A stretch of 64,000 bases of DNA from Caldilineaceae bacterium (GTDB taxonomy: Bacteria > Chloroflexota > Anaerolineae > Caldilineales > Caldilineaceae). Positions 17,569 to 26,300 of this stretch are shown here, in pieces. Within the stretch, counting starts at the first letter, position 1; every line of letters starts with the position of its first letter. The stretch covers positions 17,323-81,322 of the forward strand of contig JACKBC010000030.1 of assembly GCA_020634755.1 (NCBI GenBank), read 5' to 3'. Under the pieces are notes generated by a model. That model made no database searches and was not told where the DNA came from. It saw only the letters and a program-made list of their open reading frames with translations. The position numbers and the translations under genes are program-made.

Positions 17569-18513
17569 ATGATTGTCAACATGGAACAGAGCGCGCCGAC
17601 TGTGGCGCCAAAGCGTAAACCAGTGCCGCGGCATTGGGGCGAATGGGTCATCGAAAATTTAATTCAGCTGGCGGGGGTATCAACCCTGATTATCATTGGG
17701 CTCATCTTTGCTTTTTTGCTACGCGAAGGACTCCCCGCCTTTTTTGAAATTTCGCCGGCCACGCTGCTGGGTGTGCGCTGGTATCCCATTGAGGAGATGT
17801 ATGGGCTGCTGCCGCTGTTGGCGGGCTCATTCATTGTCACCATTGGCGCGGTGGTCATTGCGCTGCCGCTGGGGTTGACCACCGCCATTTATCTGGGCGA
17901 AGTGGCGCCGCGCTGGCAGCGCGAGCTGCTCAAGCCGCTCATCGAAATGCTGGCGGGCATTCCTTCTATTGTGTTGGGTTTTCTGGGATGGGTGGTGCTG
18001 GCGCCGCTTATCCAAAAGGCGGGCGCGCCCACCGGATTAACTGCCTTTACCGGCTCACTGATCTTGGCCTACATGTCGTTGCCCACCATTATCAGTATTT
18101 CTGAAGATGCGCTCTATGCCGTGCCCAAAGAGTATCGGGACGGCGCGCTGGCCATTGGCGCCACCAAGTGGCAAACCATCTGGCGGGTGGTGGTGCCAGC
18201 GGCGCGCTCTGGGATTGTCATTGCCATTATGCTGGGCATTGGCCGCGCCATTGGCGAAACCATGGCGGTTATGATGGTCACCGGCAATGCGGCGAACATT
18301 CCGGCGCTGGGCATCGGTATGTTCTTCCAACCCGTGCGCACCATGACCGCTACCATTGCCGCCGAAATGGGCGAAGTGGCCAAGGGCAGCCTGCACTACA
18401 GCACGCTCTTTGCCATTGGCATTGTCCTATTTTTGATTACATTCTCAATTAATTCCATTGCCGGGCGGCTGGTTGGTTCGCAGGGCTCGCGCCGCAGCGG
18501 TGGCCAATTGTAG
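17569..18513 (+). CDS. pstC: Phosphate ABC transporter permease PstC
   Basis: Membrane subunit of the phosphate importer, 314 aa from ATG 17569, which has GGAGAGG six bases upstream; a GTG 15 bases earlier overlaps that ribosome site and is unlikely. First membrane segment near residues 36-58; permease core with the PstC-type GIPSIVLGFLGW and LGIGRAIGETMAV motifs. Partner of PstA. Confidence 0.95.
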   Translation: MIVNMEQSAPTVAPKRKPVPRHWGEWVIENLIQLAGVSTLIIIGLIFAFLLREGLPAFFEISPATLLGVRWYPIEEMYGLLPLLAGSFIVTIGAVVIALPLGLTTAIYLGEVAPRWQRELLKPLIEMLAGIPSIVLGFLGWVVLAPLIQKAGAPTGLTAFTGSLILAYMSLPTIISISEDALYAVPKEYRDGALAIGATKWQTIWRVVVPAARSGIVIAIMLGIGRAIGETMAVMMVTGNAANIPALGIGMFFQPVRTMTATIAAEMGEVAKGSLHYSTLFAIGIVLFLITFSINSIAGRLVGSQGSRRSGGQL

Positions 18514-18539
18514 AATAGGAAGTAAGGAGCAATACGACG

Positions 18540-19385
18540 ATGACTCGTCAAAACATGAACAAATTAATGATCGGCATGGTGTCGCTGGTGGCCACCATTG
18601 TGGTCATCCCGATTGTGCTGGTGATCATCTATGTGGTGTACAACGGCATCGGCGCCATCAACTGGGAATTTCTAACGGCGGCGCCGCGTAACGGCATGCG
18701 CGAGGGCGGCATTATGCCGGCGCTGCTGGGAACCGTCTTTCTGACTTTTGGCACGGCCATTGTGTCGTTTCCGCTGGCCATTGCCGCCGCTATTTACCTG
18801 GCCGAATATGCCGGCGACAACATGTTAACGCGCTGGGTGCGGCTGGCCATTGTGAACCTGGCCGGCATTCCCTCCATTGTATATGGGCTGTTTGGGCTGG
18901 GCGCGTTTGTGCTCTTCTGGAATTTGGGCACATCGATCATCGCCGGTTCGCTCACGCTGGGCGTGCTCACGCTGCCGGTGGTCATCAGCACGGCGGAAGA
19001 AGCCATTTTGTCTGTGCCCCAATCGTTCCGCACAGTAAGCTTGAGCCTGGGCGCTTCCCGCTGGCAGACCATTCGGCATCAGGTGCTGCCGCACGCCATG
19101 CCGGGAATTATCACCGGCATTATTCTGGGCTTGGGCCGGGCCGCCGGTGAAACCGCCCCCATCCTCTTTACGGTGGCCGCCTTCTATTTGCCCGAGCTGC
19201 CCAAATCCATTTTTGACCAGACCATGGCGCTGCCCTATCACCTCTATGTGATCTCCACCCAGGTGCCGGACATGCCGCTGTCGAACCAATATGGCACGGC
19301 GCTGGTGCTGCTGATGATTGTTTTTTCTATGACGCTGGTCGCCACGGTTATCCGCACCAACATGCGACGGCGACGAGAATGGTAG
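18540..19385 (+). CDS. pstA: Phosphate ABC transporter permease PstA
   Basis: 281 aa, six predicted membrane segments. GIPSIVYGLFGLGAF and LGLGRAAGETAPILF are the PstA counterparts of the PstC motifs. Lies 26 bases after pstC and nine bases before the first ATPase gene, in one transcription unit. Confidence 0.95.
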   Translation: MTRQNMNKLMIGMVSLVATIVVIPIVLVIIYVVYNGIGAINWEFLTAAPRNGMREGGIMPALLGTVFLTFGTAIVSFPLAIAAAIYLAEYAGDNMLTRWVRLAIVNLAGIPSIVYGLFGLGAFVLFWNLGTSIIAGSLTLGVLTLPVVISTAEEAILSVPQSFRTVSLSLGASRWQTIRHQVLPHAMPGIITGIILGLGRAAGETAPILFTVAAFYLPELPKSIFDQTMALPYHLYVISTQVPDMPLSNQYGTALVLLMIVFSMTLVATVIRTNMRRRREW

Positions 19386-19394
19386 GGAGTTTTT

Positions 19395-20165
19395 ATGAGT
19401 AAGGCAGTTGCATCACAAATTTCAATTCAAGACGTAACCTACACCTATGCCGACGGCAATGATGCGCTCAAACATATTTCGCTGGATATTCGTTCCAATG
19501 AGCTGTTCGTGCTCTTTGGGCCGGCGCGCAGCGGCAAATCTACGCTGTTGCGGCTGCTCAATCGTCTTTCCGATTTAACCGAAGGGGCACAGCGACAGGG
19601 GGCCATCTATATTGACGGTGAAGATATTTTTGCACGCGGTGTGGATGTGCATGACCTGCGGCGGCGCATCAGTATGGTGTTCGCCATTCCCACCCCGCTG
19701 CCCGGCAGCATCCGCGAAAACATAACATATGGTCTGCGCATGGCCGGCATGAAAGAGACCGTGCTGCTAGAGGAGCGCGTCAAGCAGTCGCTGAAACAGG
19801 CGGCGCTGTGGGATGAAGTGAAGGACCGGCTGGATAGCTCGGCCTTTGCGCTTTCCGGCGGTCAAAAGCAACGGCTCTGCCTGGCCCGCAGCCTGGCGCT
19901 GGAGCCGGAAGTAATTCTGCTAGATAATCCTACTTCGGGCCTGGATCCACTTTCCACGGCGACGGTCGAGGAATCTTTACAAGAGCTAAAGCAAAGTTAC
20001 ACAATTATTATGGTGCCGCACAGCACGCAACAGGCCGCCCGCGTGGCCGATCGCGCCGCCTTTTTGCTGGATGGCGAACTGGTGGAAGTGGGTGCATCCG
20101 AGCAGATGTTTATGAATCCCAAAGACAAGCGCACAGAAGATTATATTACCGGGCGCTTCGGGTAA
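19395..20165 (+). CDS. PstB-like ATPase subunit with degenerate catalytic residues
   Basis: 256 aa ABC ATPase of PstB type. Intact parts: Walker A G42-T50 (GPARSGKST), signature LSGGQ at 153-157, D-loop SGLDP, and switch His209. Lost parts: the Q-loop glutamine is Ala97 (MVFAIPTP instead of MVFQ.PNP), and the Walker B catalytic Glu is Asn178 (ILLDNP instead of LMDEP). It should bind ATP but not hydrolyse it well at its own site. Its intact signature would complete the site of the next gene's product. That partner has the opposite defects, pointing to an obligate heterodimer. Confidence 0.88.
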   Translation: MSKAVASQISIQDVTYTYADGNDALKHISLDIRSNELFVLFGPARSGKSTLLRLLNRLSDLTEGAQRQGAIYIDGEDIFARGVDVHDLRRRISMVFAIPTPLPGSIRENITYGLRMAGMKETVLLEERVKQSLKQAALWDEVKDRLDSSAFALSGGQKQRLCLARSLALEPEVILLDNPTSGLDPLSTATVEESLQELKQSYTIIMVPHSTQQAARVADRAAFLLDGELVEVGASEQMFMNPKDKRTEDYITGRFG

Positions 20166-20166
20166 A

Positions 20167-20225
20167 AGGAAAGGGAGTAAGGATTTGGGAGCGTGGCGCA
20201 GCCTCACCGCCTACTCCTTACTTCC
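20167..20225. repeat. GGAGTA-type palindrome between the two ATPase genes
   Basis: GGAAAGGGAGTAAGGATTTGGGA pairs imperfectly with CTACTCCTTACTTCCTAATTCC, with a GCGTGGCGCAGCC loop. Same word pair as 11405 and 58268. Confidence 0.5.
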
Positions 20226-20252
20226 TAATTCCAACATATACGAATTGATATA

Positions 20253-21008
20253 ATGAACAACAAAATTGATGTCCGCAATTTCAACTTTTATTATGGCGAT
20301 TTTCAGGCGCTAGACAATATTAATTTGGCCATTCGCGAGAAACAGATTACGGCGCTGATTGGGCCATCGGGCTGTGGCAAATCGACCTTTCTGCGCTCGC
20401 TGAATCGCATGAATGATGAAATCGCCAGCGCACGCGCCGAAGGCGAAGTCTTGCTCGATGGGAAAAACATTTACGCCGACGGGGTAGATGTAGTCGAGTT
20501 ACGGCAACACATTGGGATGGTCTTCCAGCGCCCTAATCCTTTTCCACAGAGCATTTACGACAACGTTGCTTTTGGGCCGCGCGTATTGGGGCAGGCGCGT
20601 AAAAACACCCTGGACGACATTGTGGTGCAGAGCTTACAAGACGCCGCGCTTTGGGATGAAGTGGAACACCGCTTGCACAATTCGGCGCTCGATCTAAATC
20701 CCGGTCAGCAGCAGCGGCTTTGCATTGCCCGCGCCATTGCCGTAAAACCAGATGTGATTCTCATGGACGAACCCTGTTCGGCGCTCGACCCAGTGGCCAC
20801 GCTGAGCGTTGAAGATTTGATGCATCGCCTGGCGGAAACCTACACCATTGTGATTGTAACTCACAACATGCAGCAGGCGGCCCGCGCCTCGCACTATACG
20901 GCCTTTTTCTGGCTGGGTAAGCTGATTGAATTTCAGGAGACGCGTAAGCTATTTATGTCGCCGCAGGAGGAGTTGACCGAATCGTATATCAGCGGGCGAC
21001 GCGGCTGA
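20253..21008 (+). CDS. pstB: Phosphate ABC transporter ATP-binding protein PstB
   Basis: 251 aa. Walker A G37-T45 (GPSGCGKST), Q-loop Gln92 (MVFQRPNPFP), Walker B D172-E173 (LMDEPCSALDP) and switch His204 (VTHNMQQAA) are all canonical. The signature, normally LSGGQQQRL, reads LNPGQQQRL at 148-156, so the Ser and first Gly that contact ATP gamma-phosphate across the dimer are replaced by Asn-Pro. With the 19395-20165 product this would give one fully canonical ATP site and one degenerate site. Otherwise very close to typical PstB. Confidence 0.92.
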   Translation: MNNKIDVRNFNFYYGDFQALDNINLAIREKQITALIGPSGCGKSTFLRSLNRMNDEIASARAEGEVLLDGKNIYADGVDVVELRQHIGMVFQRPNPFPQSIYDNVAFGPRVLGQARKNTLDDIVVQSLQDAALWDEVEHRLHNSALDLNPGQQQRLCIARAIAVKPDVILMDEPCSALDPVATLSVEDLMHRLAETYTIVIVTHNMQQAARASHYTAFFWLGKLIEFQETRKLFMSPQEELTESYISGRRG

Positions 21009-21010
21009 GT

Positions 21011-21047
21011 TTGGACAAGTTGCACGGCCCATTCTACAATAGAGCCC
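21011..21047 (+). promoter_or_regulatory. Promoter for a leaderless transcript
   Basis: TTGGAC (21011-21016), 18 bases, TACAAT (21035-21040), then only seven bases to ATG 21048. No ribosome site fits between, so the mRNA probably begins at or next to the start codon. Confidence 0.55.
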
Positions 21048-21599
21048 ATGAAACGCAAGACCACCGACCGGGCCGACTGGCAGCGCGTCACCCAGCGTCG
21101 CTTTGCCATGGCGGCGCTTGACGATGCACACTTTACTGGCCACATTACGCTGCTCTGCATTGATGCCGTGCGCGAGCCGCTTTGGGTAGAATCTAACGGC
21201 CAGCACGTCTGCATTGCCGATGCGGGCCACGCTTGGCTCCATCAACTCCCCCACAACGCGCAGCACGTCGTCACCACCATGTTTGATGCAAATGGCGCTA
21301 TTCTCCAATGGTACATCGACATTTGCGGGCAGACCGGCATCAGCGCCCAGGGCGTTCCGTGGTTTGACGACCTTTATCTGGACGTGATTGTCTCCCCCAA
21401 TGGGCAGGTGGGCGTATACGATGCCGACGAGTTGGAAGAGGCATTGGCGGCCCACATAATTACGCCAGCGCAATACGAATCCGCCTGGCAGGAAGCGCGC
21501 CGCGTCATGGCCGCGCTGGAGCAAGGGCAATATGCGCCGGTCGGCCTCAGCGCATCTCACTACCGCTATCTACTCGATTTAATGGCTGGGAAGCCATAA
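21048..21599 (+). CDS. DUF402 family protein
   Basis: 183 aa cytoplasmic protein of the DUF402 (FomD/Ntdp-like) family, some members of which are nucleoside di/triphosphate phosphatases with a metal site. Family signatures: WYIDIC near residue 86, then PWFDDLYLDVIV and a C-terminal GVYDADELEEAL, giving the conserved aspartates. Real substrate unknown. It appears to have its own promoter and follows pstB by 39 bases. Confidence 0.85.
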   Translation: MKRKTTDRADWQRVTQRRFAMAALDDAHFTGHITLLCIDAVREPLWVESNGQHVCIADAGHAWLHQLPHNAQHVVTTMFDANGAILQWYIDICGQTGISAQGVPWFDDLYLDVIVSPNGQVGVYDADELEEALAAHIITPAQYESAWQEARRVMAALEQGQYAPVGLSASHYRYLLDLMAGKP

Positions 21600-21770
21600 T
21601 TAGCAGACGGCAACGGGATTGGCCATAGCGCACCCCGCGCCGCCTCTCCCAGATTTTGCGCATGAGCGCAAAATCTGTCCTTCTCCACACGTGGAGAGGG
21701 ACGCACCCGTCGGTCTCGAATGCTGAATCCGACGCTATCTCTTGCCGTTGCGAGCTACGGATACTCTTCC
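21600..21770 (+). repeat. Repeat remnants: hairpin block and R1 3' half
   Basis: AGATTTTGCGC-ATGA-GCGCAAAATCT (21652-21677) is a perfect hairpin also found at 30940-30965, followed by CTCCACACGTGGAG. From 21709 to 21771 GTCGGTCTCGAATGCTGAATCC and GTTGCGAGCTACGGATA, both given in part, match the second half of R1. Confidence 0.6.
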
Positions 21771-23387
21771 CTACTCCGTTGGAATGATAAACATACAATT
21801 CTGGGGGCTGAGCAGCCGTATACGTTCGTAGGGTGATTTGCGCACCAGGACAACTCCCCAATGGTACAGCACGCCGGTTTCATTGACGGCATTGGCGCTC
21901 TGCAATATAAAGTTCCGATTCAATGTGACCATGTTCATGGTGGTCAGTTGATATAACCCCTGTGCACGCGAGGGATCCAGCGGATCGTCGCCCTGCTTCC
22001 AGGCCACCACTTCGTATGCAAATGCACTTCCCAAGCTGAGTCCGGCCATTGGTTTCCACACCAACACAATATCACGGTTCCAGCTGCCAATATCCCGGCA
22101 CCCTTGTTGCACCAACACTTCCACAGAACCCACGGGAGCGGTTGGCGCGACCAAAGTAGCAGCTGGCGCCGCGGTGGCTGTTGCTTTCGGCATATTGGTC
22201 GCCGTGGCCCTTGGGCGCGGCGTATGCGTTGCCGTATTAGTCGGACGCGGTGTAGAAGTTGCCGTGGCCGTCACCGTGCTGGTCGATGTTGCGGTGGGCT
22301 GTGGTGTAAACGTGGCTGTCGAGGCCGGCGTGTCGGTGGCTGTATTCGTCGGACGCGGCGTATGCGTCGCCGTGCTGGTCGATGTTGCGGTGGGCTGCGG
22401 TGTAAACGTAGATGTCGGAGCCGGCGTGTTGGTGGCCGTGGCAGTGTGCGTAGAAGTTGCCGTGGCCGTCGCCGTGCTGGTCGATGTTGCGGTGGGCTGT
22501 GGTGTAAACGTAGATGTCGGAGCCGGCGTGTTGGTCGCCGTGGCAGTGTGCGTAGAAGTTGCCGTGGCAATCGCTGTGCTGGTTGATGTCGCGGTGGGCT
22601 GTGGTGTAAACGTGGCAGTCGGAGCCGGCGTGTTGGTGGCCGTGGCAGTGTGCGTAGGAGTTGCCGTGGCCGTCGCCGTGCTGGTCGATGTTGCGGTGGG
22701 CTGCGGTGTAGCGGTATCTGTCGGAGCCGGCGTGTTGGTGGCCGTGGCAGTGTGCGTAGATGTTGCCGTGGCAATCGCCGTGCTGGTCGATGTTGCGGTG
22801 GGCTGCGGTATAAACGTAGATGTCGGAGCCGGCATGTTGGTCGCCGTATTAGTCGGACGCGGCGTGTGCGTCGCCGTGGCCGTCGCCGTGCTGGTCGATG
22901 TCGCGGTGGGCTGTGGTGTAAATGTAGATGTCGGGGCCGGCGTATTGGTCGCTGTAGCGGTGTGAGTCGCAGTTGCGGTGGCAGTGACCGTGCTGGTGGT
23001 GGTCAACACAGAGGTGGGCGTCCACGGGGCAAGCCGGGCTTCCGGCAACGTCATTACATTGCTCGCATTCAGTTTCGGCGCAGCACGTGCCGATGAGACA
23101 GCCAGCGCGTTGGGTTGCTCTGCATCGGGCAAATGGATGGTACTTTCGGCAACCAGGTTAGAACCCGATGATAAAATTTGCGTTGCCAGTAGCAACGTAA
23201 AGAGCAAAATCGCCGCCACGCTAATGGTCAGCGTCAAAAGTTTATGCAGCAACGCCTCGCGGTTGTCCGGAGTGACGTAATGCCAAGTTGGTTCGGCAGG
23301 CGCATGGCCCGCGGTTTTACGTCTCAGAATGTGCTGAAGTCTGTTCAAAAGTCGCCTCACGGTGGTTTCAGTGGGCAAGCCATCCAT
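21771..23387 (-). CDS. Membrane-anchored Thr/Ala/Pro-rich repeat protein
   Basis: 538 aa from ATG 23387 (a GTG 33 bases earlier is possible). Layout: ~50 charged residues, one membrane segment (LLTLTISVAAILLFTLLLA), a junction, then about 270 residues of degenerate 34-residue repeats built from NTPAPTSTFTPQPTATSTST and TATATATSTHTA, and a C-terminal globular domain of ~130 residues (EVLVQQGCRDIGSWNRDIVL ... YHWGVVLVRKSPYERI). N-in topology would put the repeats outside as a stalk, likely O-glycosylated. No catalytic motif seen in the C-terminal domain. Confidence 0.8.
   Translation of the reverse strand: MDGLPTETTVRRLLNRLQHILRRKTAGHAPAEPTWHYVTPDNREALLHKLLTLTISVAAILLFTLLLATQILSSGSNLVAESTIHLPDAEQPNALAVSSARAAPKLNASNVMTLPEARLAPWTPTSVLTTTSTVTATATATHTATATNTPAPTSTFTPQPTATSTSTATATATHTPRPTNTATNMPAPTSTFIPQPTATSTSTAIATATSTHTATATNTPAPTDTATPQPTATSTSTATATATPTHTATATNTPAPTATFTPQPTATSTSTAIATATSTHTATATNTPAPTSTFTPQPTATSTSTATATATSTHTATATNTPAPTSTFTPQPTATSTSTATHTPRPTNTATDTPASTATFTPQPTATSTSTVTATATSTPRPTNTATHTPRPRATATNMPKATATAAPAATLVAPTAPVGSVEVLVQQGCRDIGSWNRDIVLVWKPMAGLSLGSAFAYEVVAWKQGDDPLDPSRAQGLYQLTTMNMVTLNRNFILQSANAVNETGVLYHWGVVLVRKSPYERIRLLSPQNCMFIIPTE
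22270..22960. repeat. 102-bp coding minisatellite
   Basis: Blocks starting GATGTTGCGGTGGGCTG recur at 22381, 22483 and onwards with a 102-base period and occasional 30-60 base deletions. Each encodes 34 residues on the minus strand. The plus strand also stays open (Val-rich) because of the repeat composition; it is not a gene. Confidence 0.85.
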
Positions 23388-23744
23388 GTGTCTTTGGTCA
23401 ACACATGAAGCGCGCGACACGAGCGGCGCGCATGCAAATCTTCTTTGAGCCCATCAATAAATTGGGTGGCTCAGCGGAAGCGACGAATTTATGGATAGAC
23501 GCAGCGGACAGGAAATTGGGTGGTTGCAACCTCAATCGCACAGAGGGCTTTGTGTTGTGGGGATGAGACAATTGTGGTAGACCAATTATAGCGTAATTTT
23601 CACGCGTGAATGTGACAAGTTGCTTGCAATACAATCGCATCCCATTTATACTCAACAGATCGCAACGGCAAGCAATAGCGGCGGATTCATCATCCAACAA
23701 CTCCCCCTCCACTAAAGTCCACGATAATAGAAAAGGGACCATCA
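23388..23744. repeat. Intergenic stretch with R1 fragment
   Basis: No gene seen. CTCAACAGATCGCAACGGCAAGCAATAGCGGCGGATTCATC (23651-23691, quoted in parts: ACAGATCGCAACGGCAAG, GCGGATTCA) matches one end of R1 in reverse orientation. The segment separates divergent genes at 23387 and 23745 and must carry both promoters. Confidence 0.5.
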
Positions 23745-25784
23745 ATGAAAACGGTTACGGCAACAGTACCGCTCCAAACACCCCCCGCCTGGGCCGTGCT
23801 GGAACGCCAGCTCATCGACCTGATGAACGCGTCTACCCAACCCTTTCTAGCGCGCTATGTGAACGCCGCGGGCGAGCTGATCTGGCGCGAGGGAGGAACC
23901 AATTCACGCGATGGGGCCGACGATTTTTACGAAAGTGCTTTTAACTGGCCGCTCTTTTATTTGCTGGGTGGTGACGACCATTTGCTCACAGAAGGTCAGC
24001 GCTTGTGGGACGGCATTACGCGCCAGCTCACGCGCGCCGGCATGGTACACAAGGATTATGAGCTGGGCTACGACCAGTTTCATCAGGGCGAAAGCTACAT
24101 TTATTTTTACTTTCTCTGTTTGGCCGATCCAGCCAATCCACATAATCAGGCGCGCGCGCGGCGCTTTGCCGGTTTCTACCTAAACGAAGACCCGGATGCG
24201 CTCAATTATGACCCCAACCATAAGATGATTCGCGCGCCACACAATGGCAGTGGCGGTCCACGCTGGGGCATTATGGATAGCGCCGAACCATCCTACAACT
24301 GGGGGCCGGGCATGCGCGTCTATGGTCTGCCCTTCCACGACTTTGCCGACATCCAGCACTATGATGAGCTGCAAGATCCCGCCAAGGCGCGGCGGATGGG
24401 CCAGGCCATGCAGGAGCGCATGGGGCAGGGCGACGTGGCGGGGAATCTCATTGTGACCAGCCTGGTGACTAACGCCTTCCTCATAACGGGCGAGGCCAAA
24501 TATCGCGATTGGGTTGTTGAATATGTGGATGCGTGGCGGGAGCGAGCGCACCAAAATGGCGGTCTCCTGCCAGACAACGTGGGGCTCAATGGCAAAGTGG
24601 GCGCCACGCTCGCCGGCAAGTGGTATGGCGGTCTCTACGGTTGGACGTGGCCACACGGCTATTATAACATTGGCATGGCGGCCACTGTGGCGGGCTGTAA
24701 CGCCTTTTTGCTCACCGGTGACGAGGCCTATCTCGATTTGCCGCGCGGCCAATATGATCACATTTGGGCGCTGGGCGAAGTGCGCGATGTGCGCACGCTG
24801 GAGATGAGCCTGCAACACCATTGGATCAACACGGCGGGCAACTCAGAAGATTTAGACACTGAAGATACAGACACTGAAGATTTAGACACCGAAGAATCAG
24901 CCATCGAAGAATCAGACATCGAAGAATCAGACGCAGAAGAGACAGCCCATGCCAAGCACTTTATGTTTGTGGCGCCCTATCGTTATGGCGATGTCAATGC
25001 TGGCCAGCCGGGCTGGTTTGACTATCAGCCGCTTTCACCCGTCTACCCCGCCGCGATTTGGAACATTTCGCAGAGTGCAGCCGATTGGGCGCGTCTTGAA
25101 ACGCTGCGGGCGGCGGAGAAGTACGATTGGCGCACGGTGCTGCCCTTTCGCAATAAAGAAGAAGGCGGTCACGATCAACCCTGGTTGCGCTATGTGGCGG
25201 GCGACAATCCGCATTATCCAGAGCAGGCATTGCAAGCCGCCTATAGCATGGTCTGCCGCCGCTTGGCGCTGATTGCGCAGGATGCGGCCGATCTGACGCA
25301 GGTCAACATTCATCACTGGCAGGAGCACAATCCCATTCTGTGTGAAGCACTGATCCAGTTGACGCTGGGCGCGCCGCAGATCATCTACAATGGCGGTCTG
25401 CTCCACTGTCGCGTGCGCTATTTTGACGCCGAGCGCCAGCGCCCCGGCCTGCCGCACGATGTAGCAGCCCTGGTGGAAACCATTACGGCCGACCGCACGG
25501 TACTCACGCTGATCAACCTGAGCCCGCTGGCCCAGCGGCGCGTCATTGTGCAAGCCGGCGGTTTTGGCGAACATCGCTTCGACACCGTGCGCTACAACGT
25601 GCGCACCAGCGAATATCCCGGTTCCCAGAAGATGTATACCAGCCCACCGCTTGAAACGCACACGCAAGCAGAAGCCGTGCATGACAAACATTTAGCCATC
25701 GTCCTGCCGCCAGCCACGCAAATTACGCTGGATCTGGCCACAGCGCGCTATGTCAACGCGCCCAGCTATCAGACACCGTTTTAA
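23745..25784 (+). CDS. Large alpha-barrel protein, probable glycoside hydrolase/lyase-like
   Basis: 679 aa, no signal peptide. Trp/Tyr/Gly-rich helices (WPLFYLLGGDD, YNWGPGMRVYGLP, GWTWPHGYYNIGMAA) suggest an (alpha/alpha)6 barrel as in unsaturated-glucuronyl hydrolase or linked glycosidase families, with a C-terminal beta domain from ~560 (TVLTLINLSPLAQRRVIV). Carboxylate candidates lie around NYDPNHK and ELGYDQFHQGE, but I cannot assign catalytic residues. An acidic insertion interrupts residues ~368-400. Probably cytoplasmic sugar processing. Family uncertain. Confidence 0.75.
   Translation: MKTVTATVPLQTPPAWAVLERQLIDLMNASTQPFLARYVNAAGELIWREGGTNSRDGADDFYESAFNWPLFYLLGGDDHLLTEGQRLWDGITRQLTRAGMVHKDYELGYDQFHQGESYIYFYFLCLADPANPHNQARARRFAGFYLNEDPDALNYDPNHKMIRAPHNGSGGPRWGIMDSAEPSYNWGPGMRVYGLPFHDFADIQHYDELQDPAKARRMGQAMQERMGQGDVAGNLIVTSLVTNAFLITGEAKYRDWVVEYVDAWRERAHQNGGLLPDNVGLNGKVGATLAGKWYGGLYGWTWPHGYYNIGMAATVAGCNAFLLTGDEAYLDLPRGQYDHIWALGEVRDVRTLEMSLQHHWINTAGNSEDLDTEDTDTEDLDTEESAIEESDIEESDAEETAHAKHFMFVAPYRYGDVNAGQPGWFDYQPLSPVYPAAIWNISQSAADWARLETLRAAEKYDWRTVLPFRNKEEGGHDQPWLRYVAGDNPHYPEQALQAAYSMVCRRLALIAQDAADLTQVNIHHWQEHNPILCEALIQLTLGAPQIIYNGGLLHCRVRYFDAERQRPGLPHDVAALVETITADRTVLTLINLSPLAQRRVIVQAGGFGEHRFDTVRYNVRTSEYPGSQKMYTSPPLETHTQAEAVHDKHLAIVLPPATQITLDLATARYVNAPSYQTPF
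24843..24946 (+). repeat. In-frame acidic minisatellite
   Basis: Repeats of GAAGATTTAGACACTGAAGA and GAAGAATCAGAC encode (T/S)EDxDTE-type acidic units, ~33 residues, within the alpha-barrel gene. Unit lengths are multiples of three, so length changes keep the frame. Confidence 0.75.
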
Positions 25785-25861
25785 AAGGTACGATTTACGC
25801 AGCGCCAGTGGCTTGCCAGGAGCAAATAGAAACGCATTAGATGCAATTTTACGCTAGTTGT

Positions 25862-25936
25862 CTGGCCGCTTAATTTTTAGAAATTTCGTATGACTTTTGC
25901 TCAAGTTGTGATTTCTAAAAATTGAATGTTCGCGGC
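25862..25936. repeat. GGCCGC stem carrying a 53-bp palindromic insertion
   Basis: TCTGGCCGCTTAA ... TGTTCGCGGC flank a 53-base segment with terminal inverted repeats TTTTTAGAAAT/ATTTCTAAAAA. The uninterrupted version, TCTGGCCGCTTAATGTTCGC followed by GGCC, is present at 33509-33532, so this looks like an insertion into a pre-existing repeat. Confidence 0.65.
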
Positions 25937-25971
25937 ACTAGGCTTGCGTAAGTCCTTTAGTTCCATGATGG

Positions 25972-26163
25972 CTCTGTCTACGCACAACCGCCCTTATATC
26001 AGCCTTTAGCTCTGTGCTACGCACAACCGCCCTTATATCAGCCTTTAGCTCTGTGCTACGCACAACCGCCCTTATATAAGCCTTTAGCTCTGTGCTACGC
26101 ACAACCGCCATCTTATAAGCCTTTAGCTCTGTGCTACGCACAACCGCCATCTTATAAGTCCTA
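25972..26163. repeat. 39-bp tandem repeat array, five units
   Basis: Units start at 25972, 26010, 26049, 26088 and 26127 with CTCTGTGCTACGCACAACCG and end AGCCTTTAG. First unit lacks one base; the last two carry CATCTTATAAG for CCTTATATCAG. Flanked by GGCTTGCGTAAGTCCT, which recurs near 60040. The 516 bases between genes hold no coding sequence. Confidence 0.85.
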
Positions 26164-26193
26164 ATGAACATTGATAATTAACTTCGGTAAACG

Positions 26194-26226
26194 AGAAACC
26201 GGGTTTTTGGCAAAAACCCGGTTTCT
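26194..26226. terminator. Bidirectional hairpin terminator
   Basis: Perfect 15-bp stem AGAAACCGGGTTTTT/AAAAACCCGGTTTCT with a 3-base loop, 75 bases past the P450 stop on the minus strand. The inner T and A tracts suit termination in both directions. Confidence 0.65.
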
Positions 26227-26300
26227 GAATACTGGATTCATTTCTTAACCTTCAAAAGGGCTGTGCGGCGCGCCATCATGGAACGCAAGCAAATCTGCCT

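Noticed and set aside
22174..22965. Val-rich 263-codon frame on the plus strand
   Set aside because: A by-product of the 102-bp minisatellite; the minus strand has signal anchor, linker and globular end.
25972..26163. 39-bp array considered as a CRISPR
   Set aside because: Units are contiguous with no variable spacers and no cas genes nearby.
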